NCBI RefSeq assembly: GCF_003255815.1
Contig: NC_037686.1
Coordinates: 54,285,888-54,349,887 of the forward strand
Length of the DNA stretch: 64,000 bases
Direction: 5' to 3'
Source: Theropithecus gelada
Lineage: Eukaryota > Chordata > Mammalia > Primates > Cercopithecidae
The first letter of the stretch is position 1; every line of letters starts with the position of its first letter. The notes beneath the pieces were generated by a model. That model made no database searches and had not been told where the DNA came from. It saw only the letters and a list, made by a program, of their open reading frames with translations. The translations under genes and the position numbers were made by a program. Positions 1 through 11,329 of this stretch are shown here, piece after piece.

Positions 1-822
1 ACGCACATCCCTACCATTATACAAAATGAGATATTGTTCCTAAACTTCAATTAAGCTACTGTGTACCTTCCCCACACCCACATCCACCCCATACTTCCAT
101 TTACGGCTCCCAGTTTCATTTAGAAAACAGCACTCTCACATAAACTGGTAGGGTGGTGGGAAGGAGAGAGAAAATAAGTAGCAGTGGTGGGAAAGGGAAG
201 ATTTCAGAGAACTGGCAATGGCCTGAGTGAACATGATAACAGCTGAACCTTTAGGCTCAGGAGTGCCACCATTTTTGAGGAACTTGGTGGAGAAGGAATT
301 CATAGAAAGATAAATAATGAAAATTAGAATAAGCAAGAGTGGTGACCATCTTTTCTAAGAAATCTCCATGGAAATTAAGTATTATTTTTCTTCTTCTGTT
401 CAATTTCTTAAAAATGTAATACTGTAATCCCTCAGTTCTGCATACACCATCAACATATTAACAGCTTCTCTGAGGAGTGAGGGAGGCCTACTATGAGAAC
501 ATTAAATAAGTAAACATTAATGTTTAAGATATATCTTACTTCAGAAAGGTTAAGTTGGGAGGAGGGGTGTGGTGAGGCAGGTGAGGGTTAGGTAGGGGAG
601 TGGAAGTGAGAGTACAACTTAAAATTCAGCAAATCTAGTACCTGGACTACCTCTTCTGGCCCTGCTGAGAGTTGGCTGCCTCCACAGATGGGTGGTTTTG
701 GGTGGGCTGGTGAGTTGATGACCACAAAAGGGCCATGGAGCTTCCATTCACCTAATGACTGTCCCAGAAGAAACTGTGATGGATAGAACCTCTGTAGTAA
801 ATGAAAATTAAGCTATCACTGT
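1..822. other. Intronic sequence, nothing recognised
   Basis: AT-rich single-copy-looking sequence upstream of the first coding exon. I see no exon, known repeat or RNA gene. A short G-rich tract lies at about 556-606. Confidence 0.5.
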
Positions 823-1035
823 TACTTATGGAAAAAGCTTCAAAAATGCACTTAGAAGAGAGACTTTATGGAGATCTTAGCTATTACAACAAAACATGAC
901 AGTGTATCATAAGGTGCATCAACATTCAATCAGAATACAGCTCAATGTCATAGGGCTATTCCACCTCCCAATCAAGGTTCTCTCTTGAGAAACAGAAACA
1001 AACCCACTTAGATTAGGAGTTAAAATCCTTATGTA
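823..1035 (+). repeat. Left arm of a long imperfect inverted repeat
   Basis: This stretch matches the reverse complement of 1368-1587 along almost its whole length. Shared blocks include TCAAAAATGCACTTA, GAGAGACTTT, AACATGACAGTGTA and CCACCTCCCAATCAAGGTTC. I estimate arm identity at 80 to 90 percent by eye, with a few small indels. The family is not identified. It could be a non-autonomous DNA transposon with long terminal inverted repeats, or an old inverted duplication. Confidence 0.85.
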
Positions 1036-1367
1036 TAGAGTACAGAAGAAATATAATAAAAACTTAGTAAATGAAAACAACTTCCGTTCAGAGAACTGTG
1101 TCCCCTTTCAGCATATAAAACCACACTACCCACCCTGTCCAAGACAGACCCCTAGTGATGGACTTTGGTCAGTAGCACAAACATACACAAACAAATCCAG
1201 GAATGTTGAAAGTGTATTTACAGAAGCACTAAAACTTTTTTCTTTATGGGATTCTGCAATGGGAATATTGTTGTTTGTGAACCATACACATTGAAATACA
1301 CGAACAACTTTTTACTCCAATTTACACCCGTGACCACCTGTGTCACTCTCTGGGGTTTTGCACTGTT

Positions 1368-1587
1368 TACAAAAGGATTTTAATTCCTAAGTAAAATGGG
1401 TTTGTTGCTATTTCCCAAGCGAGAACCTTGATTGGGAGGTGGAATAGCATTATGACATTAAGTTGCATTCTGATTTAATGTTGATGCACTTTATGGTACA
1501 CTGTCATGTTTCACTGTACTATCTAAGATCTCTACAAAGTCTCTCTTTTCTTTTAAGTGCATTTTTGAGGCTCTTTCTATAAGTAAA
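1368..1587 (-). repeat. Right arm of a long imperfect inverted repeat
   Basis: Reverse-complement partner of 823-1035. The two are separated by about 330 bp that I could not match to any family. The pairing runs from the inner TTAAAATCCTT block out to the outer ACTTAT block. Confidence 0.85.
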
Positions 1588-2980
1588 AATGAAAGTTTAA
1601 GAAGTTTAGCTCTTAAAACCATGACACTACTGTCTGCATTTACCTCTCTTAAAGGCATTAGGCCAAATCAGAACATTAAAACGCCCCGTCGTCTTCTTAT
1701 ATGGAGTCACAAACAGAGTCGATTGACTGCTTCTATAGAGATGTCATTTGAGCTTTGCTAAGTAGTACTTGCATTAACCATGAAAAGCTCAGGAAAACTG
1801 GAATAATGAGGAAAGAAATCAGAGCAAGACCATAAAAGCCCAGTTCATTTCAAGGAAAAAGCAGTAACCATCCCTCCCCACTACATTTTAAATATCACAA
1901 TGAATATAAGTAACAAAATAAACAATTCACTGAGAGCACACTTTATGTACAACTTTAATTTCTTCCTACTGTGTTCATTACCAAGCTGTTTTCTTTCTTT
2001 AGGGAGGATGAGGGGGAAACTTTTAAAAGACTCATTTAACGCAGAAGTCAATTTCCACTAATGTATTCTTCATGTGGCATATGTAGTCTTCCAAAGCAGA
2101 TCTACATATACAAATACACATGTATCAGTATCTTCTTTTATAAGAACAACAGCAATTAGCCCACCCCAAACATATTATTGCTATTCATATCCTGTAGGGA
2201 AAAAACATGAATATGAGAACCACCTCACTTAAAATAAATGCAAACTGAGTAGTATTTCTGATAGAACTGTTTTGTAAAAAACACCTCTAATTGTGAAAAG
2301 AATAATGCAACTATTGTATAACCCAGCTTCCACCTTCTAGAAAGTTAGGCAGGGAGTCTTTTTCATGCATTCATCCCCGAGGAAGCAGAAATAAAGTGCT
2401 TTGCATCAACTGTTGCTATCAAGTTATGTAAGACAGAAAGAGTTGGTATGACACTGTGGTCTTTGTGACTTTGGGTGTGTGAAGGTACCAGTGGCTTTCA
2501 GAGAATCACCAAGGGTTCCCCAGGTCAAGATCCCACAGCCACCTTTGTACGTGTTCAGTGGAGGGGAGGAAAGTAAGAATTTGCACTACTGTGTAGGAGG
2601 CCAAAGTAGAAAAGAGAGGGAGATGAAAACAGAGGCAACCTGACCGCCTAGAAAATATTCATCACAGATTTCAAAGAAGGCTCTTCTCCTTGAGCTCTTC
2701 AGATCATGCCTCAGGTAGGGGGATAGGGGGTTTTAATTGGCAGGAACACATGCCTAGTTTGTTAGAAATCGGGAATATAAAAGACACTACTTAAAATTCC
2801 TCAAATCTCATTTTGTACATAAAATGTAGCCAGTGGAAGCAGGAGAGGAGACATCTGCAGTACCACACATGCATGCACACGCACTGTTAGATTCAAAGCA
2901 AGTTACTACAACTAGCCAGAGAAAATAACAGACATGTGTGCTTAGGCAAAATATAGGTAAGAAACAAAGATATTAAAGGG
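1588..2980. other. Intronic sequence, nothing recognised
   Basis: No exon or repeat family could be assigned. The base composition is ordinary for a primate intron. Confidence 0.4.
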
Positions 2981-2984
2981 AATA

Positions 2985-3010
2985 CACACACACACACACA
3001 CACACACACA
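2985..3010. repeat. (CA)n microsatellite
   Basis: An uninterrupted CA dinucleotide run of about 13 units, followed by GAGAGAAAGTGTGAGTGAG. Confidence 0.95.
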
Positions 3011-3369
3011 GAGAGAAAGTGTGAGTGAGTTCTAGCTTTAATCAACGCAACCCACAAAATAATTTTCTCTACCACTGAAGAGTTTTCTAATAACTAGCCC
3101 TTCATTAAATCTCCTCAGATGGAATGCCAATGTTTGGTTATTACAGAATTAGACTGAGCCAGAATCTGGTACCAGACAGTACTTATCACAGATGTAGAGA
3201 TCTGAAAAACAGCAGATATACATTATAAGCCCTTTCAGAATTCTGGCCCCAAAGGTGCCCATAAAATAGATATTTCTGGCTTAGCTACATGATTTTTACA
3301 TATGACCTAGGTACTTGATCTGACTGTTCAAGTTCGGTTGGTACCTTAGTCATTTACAGGGCACTTTTG

Positions 3370-3540
3370 CCTGCATGATCCCATCAGATTCTTGTGATGG
3401 TCCAGTGAGGTATGTGGAAGTATTACTGTCCCTGCTTAATAGATGAGGAAACTGAAATTCATACAAGTAAATAAGTCAGAGGTAATGAAGATAGAACCAG
3501 TAACCAAACTGCCTCTTAAGTCTAATGCACTTTGAGGAAT
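3370..3540 (+). repeat. MIR-family SINE fragment
   Basis: Contains the MIR core and 3' hallmark: a mostly pyrimidine stretch, then AGATGAGGAAACTGA, followed by a segment resembling the usual MIR continuation. It is old and diverged. Confidence 0.6.
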
Positions 3541-3616
3541 TATAGATATGTTGTGTCTTACAATATACAGAATGTTGCTTTTATGGTTTACTAATGACAG
3601 TATTCTGGCAGTGGCT

Positions 3617-3648
3617 TTTTTTGTTTTGTTTTGTTTTGTTTTGTTTTG
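3617..3648. repeat. (TTTTG)n simple repeat
   Basis: About five tandem TTTTG units after a T run. Confidence 0.9.
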
Positions 3649-5299
3649 GCAACGTCCTTTAGTCTGCCTTCTAGGTCTCTAAAACAGCACAGCTATGTCT
3701 CACTAATCTTTCTCATCAATTCATTTCCTGGGTTAAGTTCCTTCTTCCAGAACATCTCCCTGTAGACAGGGATCAGAGAAACATGAACCGGGTTTCTCTG
3801 TTCCCAAGGGAAGATGTCCACCATCCAAAGAGAGAGAAAACAGCGAATATTTGGTAACTCACCTGCTAGCAGCACCGTTGTTCTTTATTAGCAAACACAT
3901 TGCCCTCAATAAGGGGCACCTGGCTTGCTTTTTCTTAACTATCAATCTGCCTTCAGAGCTGGAGCTCATAAGAGGCACAGCCTCCCATTCTGTTACAAAA
4001 ATTCTACGGTCTCCTCAGCTACTTTCTCCTTATCACTTCTCATTAAAGTGATTTCTTATTCAGAAATGAAATGGCATATTGTATTAAATAATTATAAAAT
4101 ATTTTAAAATTTCAATCATGAGTATTTGAGAGGAAGCTGAAACCAGTTCTGATGACGACAGGTGGAAGGTAGTAACTGAGTTAGCATCAATGCATTCACT
4201 TCAAACCACTTGTAGAAATGAAGTGTTATTTAGTTGCATGGAGTTGCAATCTCCAAATACACACATTTGTTCTCAGATGACAGCAGTTCTTCAAATTAAC
4301 AGTGAAAATATTAAGCCAATGGAAGACATTTTGGTTGTTTTGACAGGTTGACTTGAGTGTTACGCCATCTCATTAAACCAAGCCAAATAAGGGAAGAAAA
4401 GATAGATGAGGCCAAAGCCCAGGAGTGAGGTCACGAGCTAAATGTGACTGCAGAGCAACAAAAGTTTGACTGAGAAAGATGTGTCCCCAGGGTAGAAGTC
4501 CCTTTGCCTAAATGAGTCCTTCAGGTCAAGAAAGGAAATTTGTTGACTACATTCTCTTAGCTTGCTCCCATAGGCAGGAGACTAATAGCACTTTAAAGTC
4601 TGTTGTGAAGGATATAATGATTAACTGACCATTTAAATCCTAGAAAGGTCACATTAGCAGCCCCTATCAGTGCTTCGGAGCCAAAGCAGCAGGGTGTGAA
4701 ACTTGAAATCCACTATGAGCTCAGAAAATGATTAAACTGAGAAGTGATCCATGGCTGCTTATAAATGAAGCCCAAGATTCCTAGCATTATCAATAAGAGC
4801 GTAGGCACAAGATCATTGTGGGTGACAAAAAAAAAAAAAAAAGGGTAGTTGGATTATCCTATTTTTTTAATAAGCAAAGAAAAGCAGTTGGGCTAATGGA
4901 AATATTAGTTATTAGCTCTATATTTGGTAAATGAATGCTGCTTTTAAGAGTTTAAGAGGCTGTCTGATCATAAATATTTCAAAAAGCACACTATTAATTC
5001 AAACCAATCAATAATACAGCATAACCCTCCAGCTAAGTTACTAGTGAGAAGAAATTTATTTATCAGTTTTATTCCTACCAAATCTATATCCAAAGGTTTG
5101 GGATTGATTATAGCAAGATGTGTTGTCTTATTATCAAAATAGTATTTATTACTCACACATTTCTAAAGCAATAACCTGTTATGACTTTTTAACTCATTGA
5201 GTAGAAAGCTGAATATTTACTGACATTTCTTGAAAACCTGCAACCCGCCTGCAGGAAAGAATCTCACATCATCACACTGTGTTTTCCTTAACTTGACAG
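3649..5299. other. Intronic sequence upstream of the first coding exon
   Basis: No exon is seen. A short A run of about 17 bases sits near 4828. The small ORFs here look like chance reading frames without family resemblance. Confidence 0.4.
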
Positions 5300-5451
5300 G
5301 AAGTCAACTTCAAGCAGATTGACTTGAAGCGGGATCTCATTTGGGAAGCGTAAGTGTCCAATAAAAACTGTGTGTTTTTTTTAAATTTGGAAAATACTCA
5401 AGTTCCAGTTGCTTATAATTCTCCTCCACTTTCTGAAAACCTGGCAATCCC
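5300..5451 (+). other. CDH20: Probable 5'UTR part of the first coding exon of CDH20
   Basis: The sequence between a plausible 3' splice site (pyrimidine-rich tract then TTGACAG ending at 5299) and the start codon at 5452. There is no upstream ATG in this stretch. A second candidate acceptor, TTCCAG, ends at 5408, so the true exon start could be 5409. The choice cannot be settled from the sequence alone. The exon location is firm because of the coding part that follows. Only the left boundary is inferred. Confidence 0.5.
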
Positions 5452-5697
5452 ATGTGGACTTCTGGTAGAATGAGCAATGCAAAGAACTGGCTTGGACTTG
5501 GCATGTCCTTGTACTTCTGGGGACTGATGGACCTTACAACCACCGTTCTCTCGGGTACCCCAACACCACAAGGTGAATTAGAAGCACTCCTGTCAGACAA
5601 GCCACAGTCACATCAGCGGTCCAAAAGGAGCTGGGTTTGGAACCAGTTTTTCGTTCTGGAAGAGTACACTGGGACTGACCCTTTGTATGTCGGCAAG
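5452..5697 (+). CDS. CDH20: CDH20 first coding exon: signal peptide, propeptide, start of EC1
   Basis: Encodes residues 1-82 of cadherin-20, a type II classical cadherin that mediates calcium-dependent homophilic adhesion at the plasma membrane. I recognise the N-terminus (MWTSGRM...). Residues from about 10 to 34 are hydrophobic, consistent with a signal peptide. The propeptide is only about 25 residues and ends in a furin-type site RSKR (56-59). The mature protein then starts SWVWNQ, with W61 and W63, the Trp2/Trp4 pair that type II cadherins swap in trans dimers. The start codon context is weak (C at -3, T at +4). M7 is in a better context but would shorten the signal sequence. The exon ends in phase 0 at GGCAAG before GTAAGA. 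Confidence 0.95.
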
Positions 5698-6404
5698 GTA
5701 AGAAATGCCAAGTAGAAATGACCCGGGTATTGGATATTGAAATTGAATATGAATTAAGTATGAAAGTTCACCTAGCCTGTATCTGAGGCCTGAGAGAAAC
5801 TGGAACAAGTGGTACATTACTTGACACCTAGCTAAAATGTAACTTCCGCTTTGTCAGATACCAGTCAGAAAGGAAAAATTTATTTCCCTGTCCATGTCTC
5901 TCTTATGAATGGGAAAAACTGGGAACTGGGATTTGGAAGAAAAGGCTCAGACCCTGCAAGAGCTATTCAGGTCCTAAAAGAGGCAGCAGTTGTTGTTTGG
6001 GAATGATAGAATGGGGAAGAGGGAAATTTGGAAATGCAAGAAGAGTACAGGGTTTTTTGCTTTGTGTTTTTGTGGGGTTTTTTCAGAGCATTTCCAGAGG
6101 TATTGCCTGAGGTGCAAATTTAATGAAAAAAATAAAAATAAAACATTTTTCATTTCAGAAGATCTTAGCATGTGCTTTAGGATAGCTGGAGACAATAAAT
6201 ATATTTATAAATGTTATATTTGAATTCTCTTGATTTAATCTATCATTATTTCATCTTTAATCCTGAATTCTTCCTATGTTTACTTTATTGGGGTGTTAAT
6301 TACAGACTATTTTGTGAAAGCAACCAAGTGAGAGAATAGGAGACAAGGAACTAATTAGAAAATAAATAATTCATTCAAATGGTAACTTAAACGCTTGTTT
6401 AGCA

Positions 6405-6545
6405 CAGAGGCTGGGAGCATGGGTTTCAGATTCAAACACAGGTGAGTTCAAAGCCCAGTCCTGCAATTATTTCTAGAGTGACTTTGGACAGGTCACCAAG
6501 CCCTGCTCACCTCGGCTTCCTCAAATTTGAATGACGAGGATGAGA
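6405..6545 (+). repeat. MIR-family SINE fragment
   Basis: Shows the MIR order: TGGGTTTCAGATTCAAACACAGGTGAGTTC, then a GTGACTTTGGACAGGTCAC-like core, then CTCGGCTTCCTCA. The copy is old and diverged. Confidence 0.65.
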
Positions 6546-6559
6546 GAACTGTTCCTTCT

Positions 6560-7860
6560 CAAGTGTTGTCTACCCAAGCTCTTTCACCAGTGTCCACTTA
6601 CTTCTTAACCCAGGTATATGGCTTCAGTCCCCACCACTGACCCAAAGCTGTGTTTTCATTATTTCCCAAGACCTCCCTACTGCCCAATCCAATGGCTTCA
6701 TTTTACGACACCTCTCAGTCACAACCTCAGACACTGATGACCTGTCTCCCCTTGACTCATTGTCCTCTCTGTGCCATGACCTTCACAATCCCGTTTTTCC
6801 TTCTTTTGTCTCAGCCGTGTCTGTGGGTCCTCTCCTTCCACCTGACCCCAATTGTTGGTGGGCTTGTCAGCTTTGCCCCAGCCTCTTCTCCACAGGCTCA
6901 TTCCCTGGGTGAACTCGCCACCTCTGCAGTTTTGAATGCCATGCCTATGCCAGTGAATGCAAAACCTCTATCTCTGGCTTAGACCACTTCGGGTTATAAA
7001 TCCTACTGCATATGTGACATCTCCACAATTTTCACTCATAGGCCTTTCCAGTGCAGTGTGTCCAGTAAGAAACTCTTCTTTTTTTCTTCTAAACACAGTC
7101 TGCCCCATCACCCATCCATCACCTAGTTCCTAAAACCAGAGACCCGGGGATCATTCCTCCCTTTCCCCTGCCCGCACATTCTCTCCCTCTGCAAATTCTG
7201 CTAGTCCTATGCCAGAATCAACCCCAAATCCTGCATTTCTCTTACCCCTGCTTCCACCATCATCTGTCACCTGGGCAAATATCTAGCCTCCCAACCAGTC
7301 TCTTCATGTCCACCTGCACCTCCCTCCAATCTGTTCTCCACCATGGTCTGTTTAAAATTTAAGTCAGATCATGTCACTCCTCTACTTACTCCTCTCCACT
7401 GTTTTCCCACTGTGCGTTGAATCCTCCAGACACCTCCCCACAGCTTACAAGACCACTCCTTTCTGGATCAGCCTGCCTCCTGGCACCCACCCACAGCCCA
7501 TGCTACTCTCTCCCTCATTCTCATGTTGCAGGGGTATGACCTTCGGGACTTCCTGCAACCTGGCAAGCACTGCCTTTATTGCTCCCCCCATAATGAAATG
7601 CCCTTCCGCTGGCTTCTCTCATGCCTTCCTTGACCACTCTCTAAGGCAAGCCCCTCTGTTAGACTCTCTTTCACAGCCCTAATCACAACCACCATATTTG
7701 ATTTGTTTTTTTATTTACATGTTTATTGTCTGAAGCCTCTGACTAAAACTAGAAGCTCAGTGAAAGCAAGAACATTGCTCCTATATTATCCCCAAGGCCT
7801 AACACAGCATTTATCTTGTAGAAGGTGCTCAAGATGATATTTAATAAATGAAGGTCTCAC
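6560..7860 (+). repeat. L2 LINE fragment
   Basis: Diverged L2 3' half. It includes segments like ATCATGTCACTCC, the region matching the L2 'cttcccattg...aatcc' block near 7370-7440, and a 3' end of the type GGTGCTCAAGATGATATTTAATAAATGAA at about 7825-7855. The ORFs at 6650-6982 and 7371-7682 belong to this repeat and are not genes. Confidence 0.65.
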
Positions 7861-7930
7861 TGGGTAGTAAGGATTAAGTAAGCTAATGCATGTAAAGCAC
7901 TTTGCACAGTACTCAATCCAGAGTAAAATT
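7861..7930 (+). repeat. MIR-like 3' fragment
   Basis: The segment AAGCTAATGCATGTAAAGCACTTTGCACAG resembles the MIR 3' region. It is short, so the assignment is tentative. Confidence 0.45.
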
Positions 7931-8094
7931 TTAATTATCCTTAACCTGTAGTAGTAAATAGTACTATAGTAGCGATAGTATTAATAGTGATAACAGTAAC
8001 AGTAGTTTAAGGAGTTCATTATGGGAACTCAACAGTTCAGTAATACCTAATGCAGCTGCAAACCCCTTGGCCTCAAAACCTGTGAGTTTTTGTT

Positions 8095-8620
8095 GACTTC
8101 TCCTTTCCTTATCTCCTTTATCTTTCACATGCAATCGGTCCCCATATCTGCCAATATTTCCCTGCCAGTTTCTCTCGGATGCATCTCCTCCTCTCTAGGC
8201 TCTGTCATGACCATGATCCTTTGTTCTCCCTGATTAGATTAACTAAGCTGGTGCTGCCTGTCTTCCTGTAGAGAGACTCTTCCCGTCCCTCCTCCAGGGT
8301 GCTCAGCACATTCCTCTCCCTGAAGCACCCTTTCCATCATGTTGCTCCTCTGATTAAGAAAGCACTGTAGCTCTTGAATGCTATCAGAGCTCCTAGCATA
8401 CAGTTCAAGGACTTCCTCCTCCCTCACTCAGCCCTCTCGCACAATTTCGCAAATCAGGTCCCCATCCCAATCGAGCTGGACCTCCTTAACTTGTTCTGCC
8501 ACACATACCACGTTTGTCCCTGGCCCCACACATGTGCCCATGCTGCTGCTCTGCCCAGGACAGGCCCTGACTTCCGCTCATCAGGCCACATTCAAATTCT
8601 CAAAGTTTTAGCTTAAAATC
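8095..8620 (+). repeat. L2 LINE fragment
   Basis: A second diverged L2 piece. It shows the sequence order expected for the L2 ORF2 end: a block around 8355-8420 (AGCTCTTGAATGCTATCAG, CAGTTCAAGGACTTCCTCC), then a pyrimidine-rich series of CCTCC/CCCAC words. Confidence 0.55.
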
Positions 8621-8914
8621 AGACAATTCTATCATGAACACATATTGCACCTACTCAGAATTCCAAAGGCTTCTAGCTTCTCCATATCTATATAACATTT
8701 CTTCCAAATAGACATACATGGCCACTGCTAAGTTCAAGAAAAGAGTATGTTTGTATTCAGCAATTTTCAGTAATTACTTATGTGCACATACAATTTAGGG
8801 CTCTATTCCCTCCTCCCAAGGGTAGAAATTGAGACGCCACTCCCCAACTTTGTCCATATCTCCCCGACGCTGAGTACTTGGCACAGAACTGGCCACAAAG
8901 AGTGCAGAAGAAAA

Positions 8915-9100
8915 AGGTAGCTAACGTTTTATTGGACTACCACAGTACTATGTGTCGGTCACATTCACATCAAAGCAGATCATTTAATCATTATAACAAT
9001 GCTGTGAGGTGAGTATAACACAGGGAACTAGGCTCAGAGAGGTTATTCACGTTCATTGCCCAAAGTTACACCAAAGGTAGCAGGGAAAGCCCGGGCTGAA
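8915..9100 (+). repeat. MIR-family SINE fragment
   Basis: Contains CATTTAATCATTATAACAATGCTGTGAGGTGAGTA and GAACTAGGCTCAGAGAGGTTA, the familiar MIR 3' half. Confidence 0.7.
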
Positions 9101-11036
9101 ATATACATTGCTCCTACCCCAAAGCCCTGGCTTTCCTTTACCTTGCCTTGTCTGTGGCCAGTAGCTTTAGACTAAGCCCAGAGGATACACACAGGAGTCA
9201 GTGGTGTTTAGGAGGGATCAGGAATCTGAGCCAGGCTGCTTCCTGAACCCTTTATCTCTGACGCTGGGTAGTTCTTAGCTGTGTAGCACCCTTGAGCACT
9301 CACAATTAGTGCTCGCCCTTTCCAAATAACCTCAACCAAGATACAAGACACCCATTTATCTCAATAGTCATCTGATCCAATCCTCACACCAGCAACCAAG
9401 CAAAGATTTTTACCCTGCATGTGTTACCTCTACATGAAGAAGATAATCATATATTCACTTACCCAGACACTTTTCCCCGTTACTTTCTTTTGAAAGGGAA
9501 TATCCACTTTCATTCTCTTTACCCAGGGGCATTCTGCTTGTCACCTTGAGCTCCGGAAGATGTCTGTTTAGAGAGCTTGCCGGAGTTATTTGCTTATTTC
9601 AGAAAGGAGTATGGCAACAATTATCAGCTGTAATTGGTATGGCCTTACAAAATCCACACTGGGCTTTCAGGGACAAGGCGGTGTCGAGTTAAAGCTAGAT
9701 TATATTGACATATGCAAAGAGAGGGATGCTGAGAGCTTGTGCTTGTGCACGAATCTGTGGGTCCAAATCATGCCGAGGTTAACAACTATGCAGAAGCTGC
9801 CTGACCACAAACTATAAGCACTCACTGCATTCTGGAAACTATTCAAGGCACTCTGAAAGATGACAAAAGGAGTGAACACCATTCTTGTTTTCGAAATCCT
9901 CAATCAGCTAAGATTCTTCAGAACCTGCTTGTCCTTCCCATCACTCACTACTCCTTTGGCTGAAGATCTTAAAGACTAAAGAATGGTTAGGATAAATGAG
10001 ACATTCACTTGTCTTATTCTGCCTAAAATATTTTTTTAGGAAGAAAAAAAATATTTTCCCAAGATGTACATAACTGTGCTGCTGACTCTGCTCAGAAGCT
10101 TCTTACCTTCCTCCAAATAGCTGGTATACAGTCAGTGTTAGTCGAATTAAATATGGATAAATATAAAACATTTTTATTACACTGCCGATTTGCTGAGTGA
10201 CTTGGAGAAAAGCTGTTAATGTCTGTTCTTTGCAATTTTTGAAACCAAATGTGTATTCTATGGCTGGTAAAGCGGAATATTAAATGTGCATTGCTGCATG
10301 GGTTATTAAGCTGGTGTCTCTCAGCCCCATGCTCACTTTTCCACACTCTGCTTTGGGTACTGGGGCTGAAACTCTCCAAGCCATAATTTCTCCTCTTCCA
10401 ACCAGCTCCTCTCCCAGGTAGGTTCTGCCTGCCTGTAGAAGGTACTAGAGGGAGCCCAGGAGGCAGGACGAGGGAAGAGTGACTTGCTCCTCATCACACC
10501 TACTTCTAAGAGGTCTGAATCCCAGGGAACAGGGACACCTCCTCCAAGCTCCTGAGGCCCCAGCCCAAGGGGCAGCACTCCTTCCTCAGGGGTCTCAGGC
10601 CCGGCCTCAAGGGCCTCCCCTCTAAACCTGCAGATGCCAGAATCCCCACCTCTGTCCTGTGTTGCCCCAGCCAGAGGGGCACTGGCTGTTTTTCCTGGAG
10701 TTGCGCTCTCTCTCTCTCTGATGCCTCCGGGCTTCCTTTTGGCCTTTCAGTCCTCCACTCCAAATTCTCCCTGCTGAAACCAGGTGCGAGTTTTGTTCCC
10801 TGACTAGACCACGAACTGATGGGCAGGCCTATGGGCCTCAGAAACCACCTCTGTGCAAGCAGATCCTGACATGCTTCAAAGTGGAGAGCTTCCTGCTTCC
10901 CTGGGGGTGTTCTCTACCCCCTCCCTCCTCCTTTTCCCTTCCCCCGCCTTCTTCCCTCTCCTGCCCTGCTCATGTGCACACTTGCACGTGCAGACCGGCG
11001 CTCCGAACCTCCTGGAAAGGTGCTCCTAGCTCTTTT
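9101..11036. other. Intronic sequence with a GC-rich patch
   Basis: No exon is recognised. From about 10340 to 10990 the sequence becomes GC-rich with many CCTCC/CCAGG words and a CTCTCTCTCTCTC tract near 10707. I could not assign it to a repeat family. It has few CpG dinucleotides, so it is not a CpG island. Confidence 0.4.
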
Positions 11037-11329
11037 CTTTTTTTTTTTGAAACGGAGTCTCACTCTGTCACCCAGGCTGGAGTGCAGTGGTGCGATCTCT
11101 GCTCACTGCAAGCTCCGCCTCCCGGGTTCACGTCATTCTCCTGCCTCAGCCTCCCGAGTAGCTGGGACTACAGGCGCCCGCCACCATGCCCAGGTAATTT
11201 TTTTGTATTTTTAGTAGAGACAGGGTTTCACCTTGTTAGCCAGGATGGTCTCGATCTCCTGACCTCGTGATCCCCCCACCTCGGCCTCCCAAAGTGCTGG
11301 GATTACAGGCTTGACCCACCGCGGCCGGC
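11037..11329 (-). mobile_element. AluY-type SINE, nearly full length
   Basis: Begins with a T run (the A tail read in reverse), then GAAACGGAGTCTCACTCTGTC, a B-box region, and the terminal GCGGCCGG. It is well preserved, so it is a young Alu. The overlapping ORFs are typical Alu reading frames. Confidence 0.95.

Noticed and set aside
1031..1294. 87-codon ORF inside the inverted repeat region
   Set aside because: It begins in the left arm and runs through the spacer. It has no family resemblance and is likely chance.
5452..5715. Open frame of 87 codons treated as a whole gene
   Set aside because: The last codons after 5697 follow a GTAAGA donor. The sequence is an exon, not a complete gene.
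5337..5817. Antisense ORFs opposite the first coding exon
   Set aside because: They are shadow frames of the cadherin exon.
10881..11270. 129-codon ORF
   Set aside because: Its C-terminal two thirds are a reversed AluY translated in one frame. It is not a gene.
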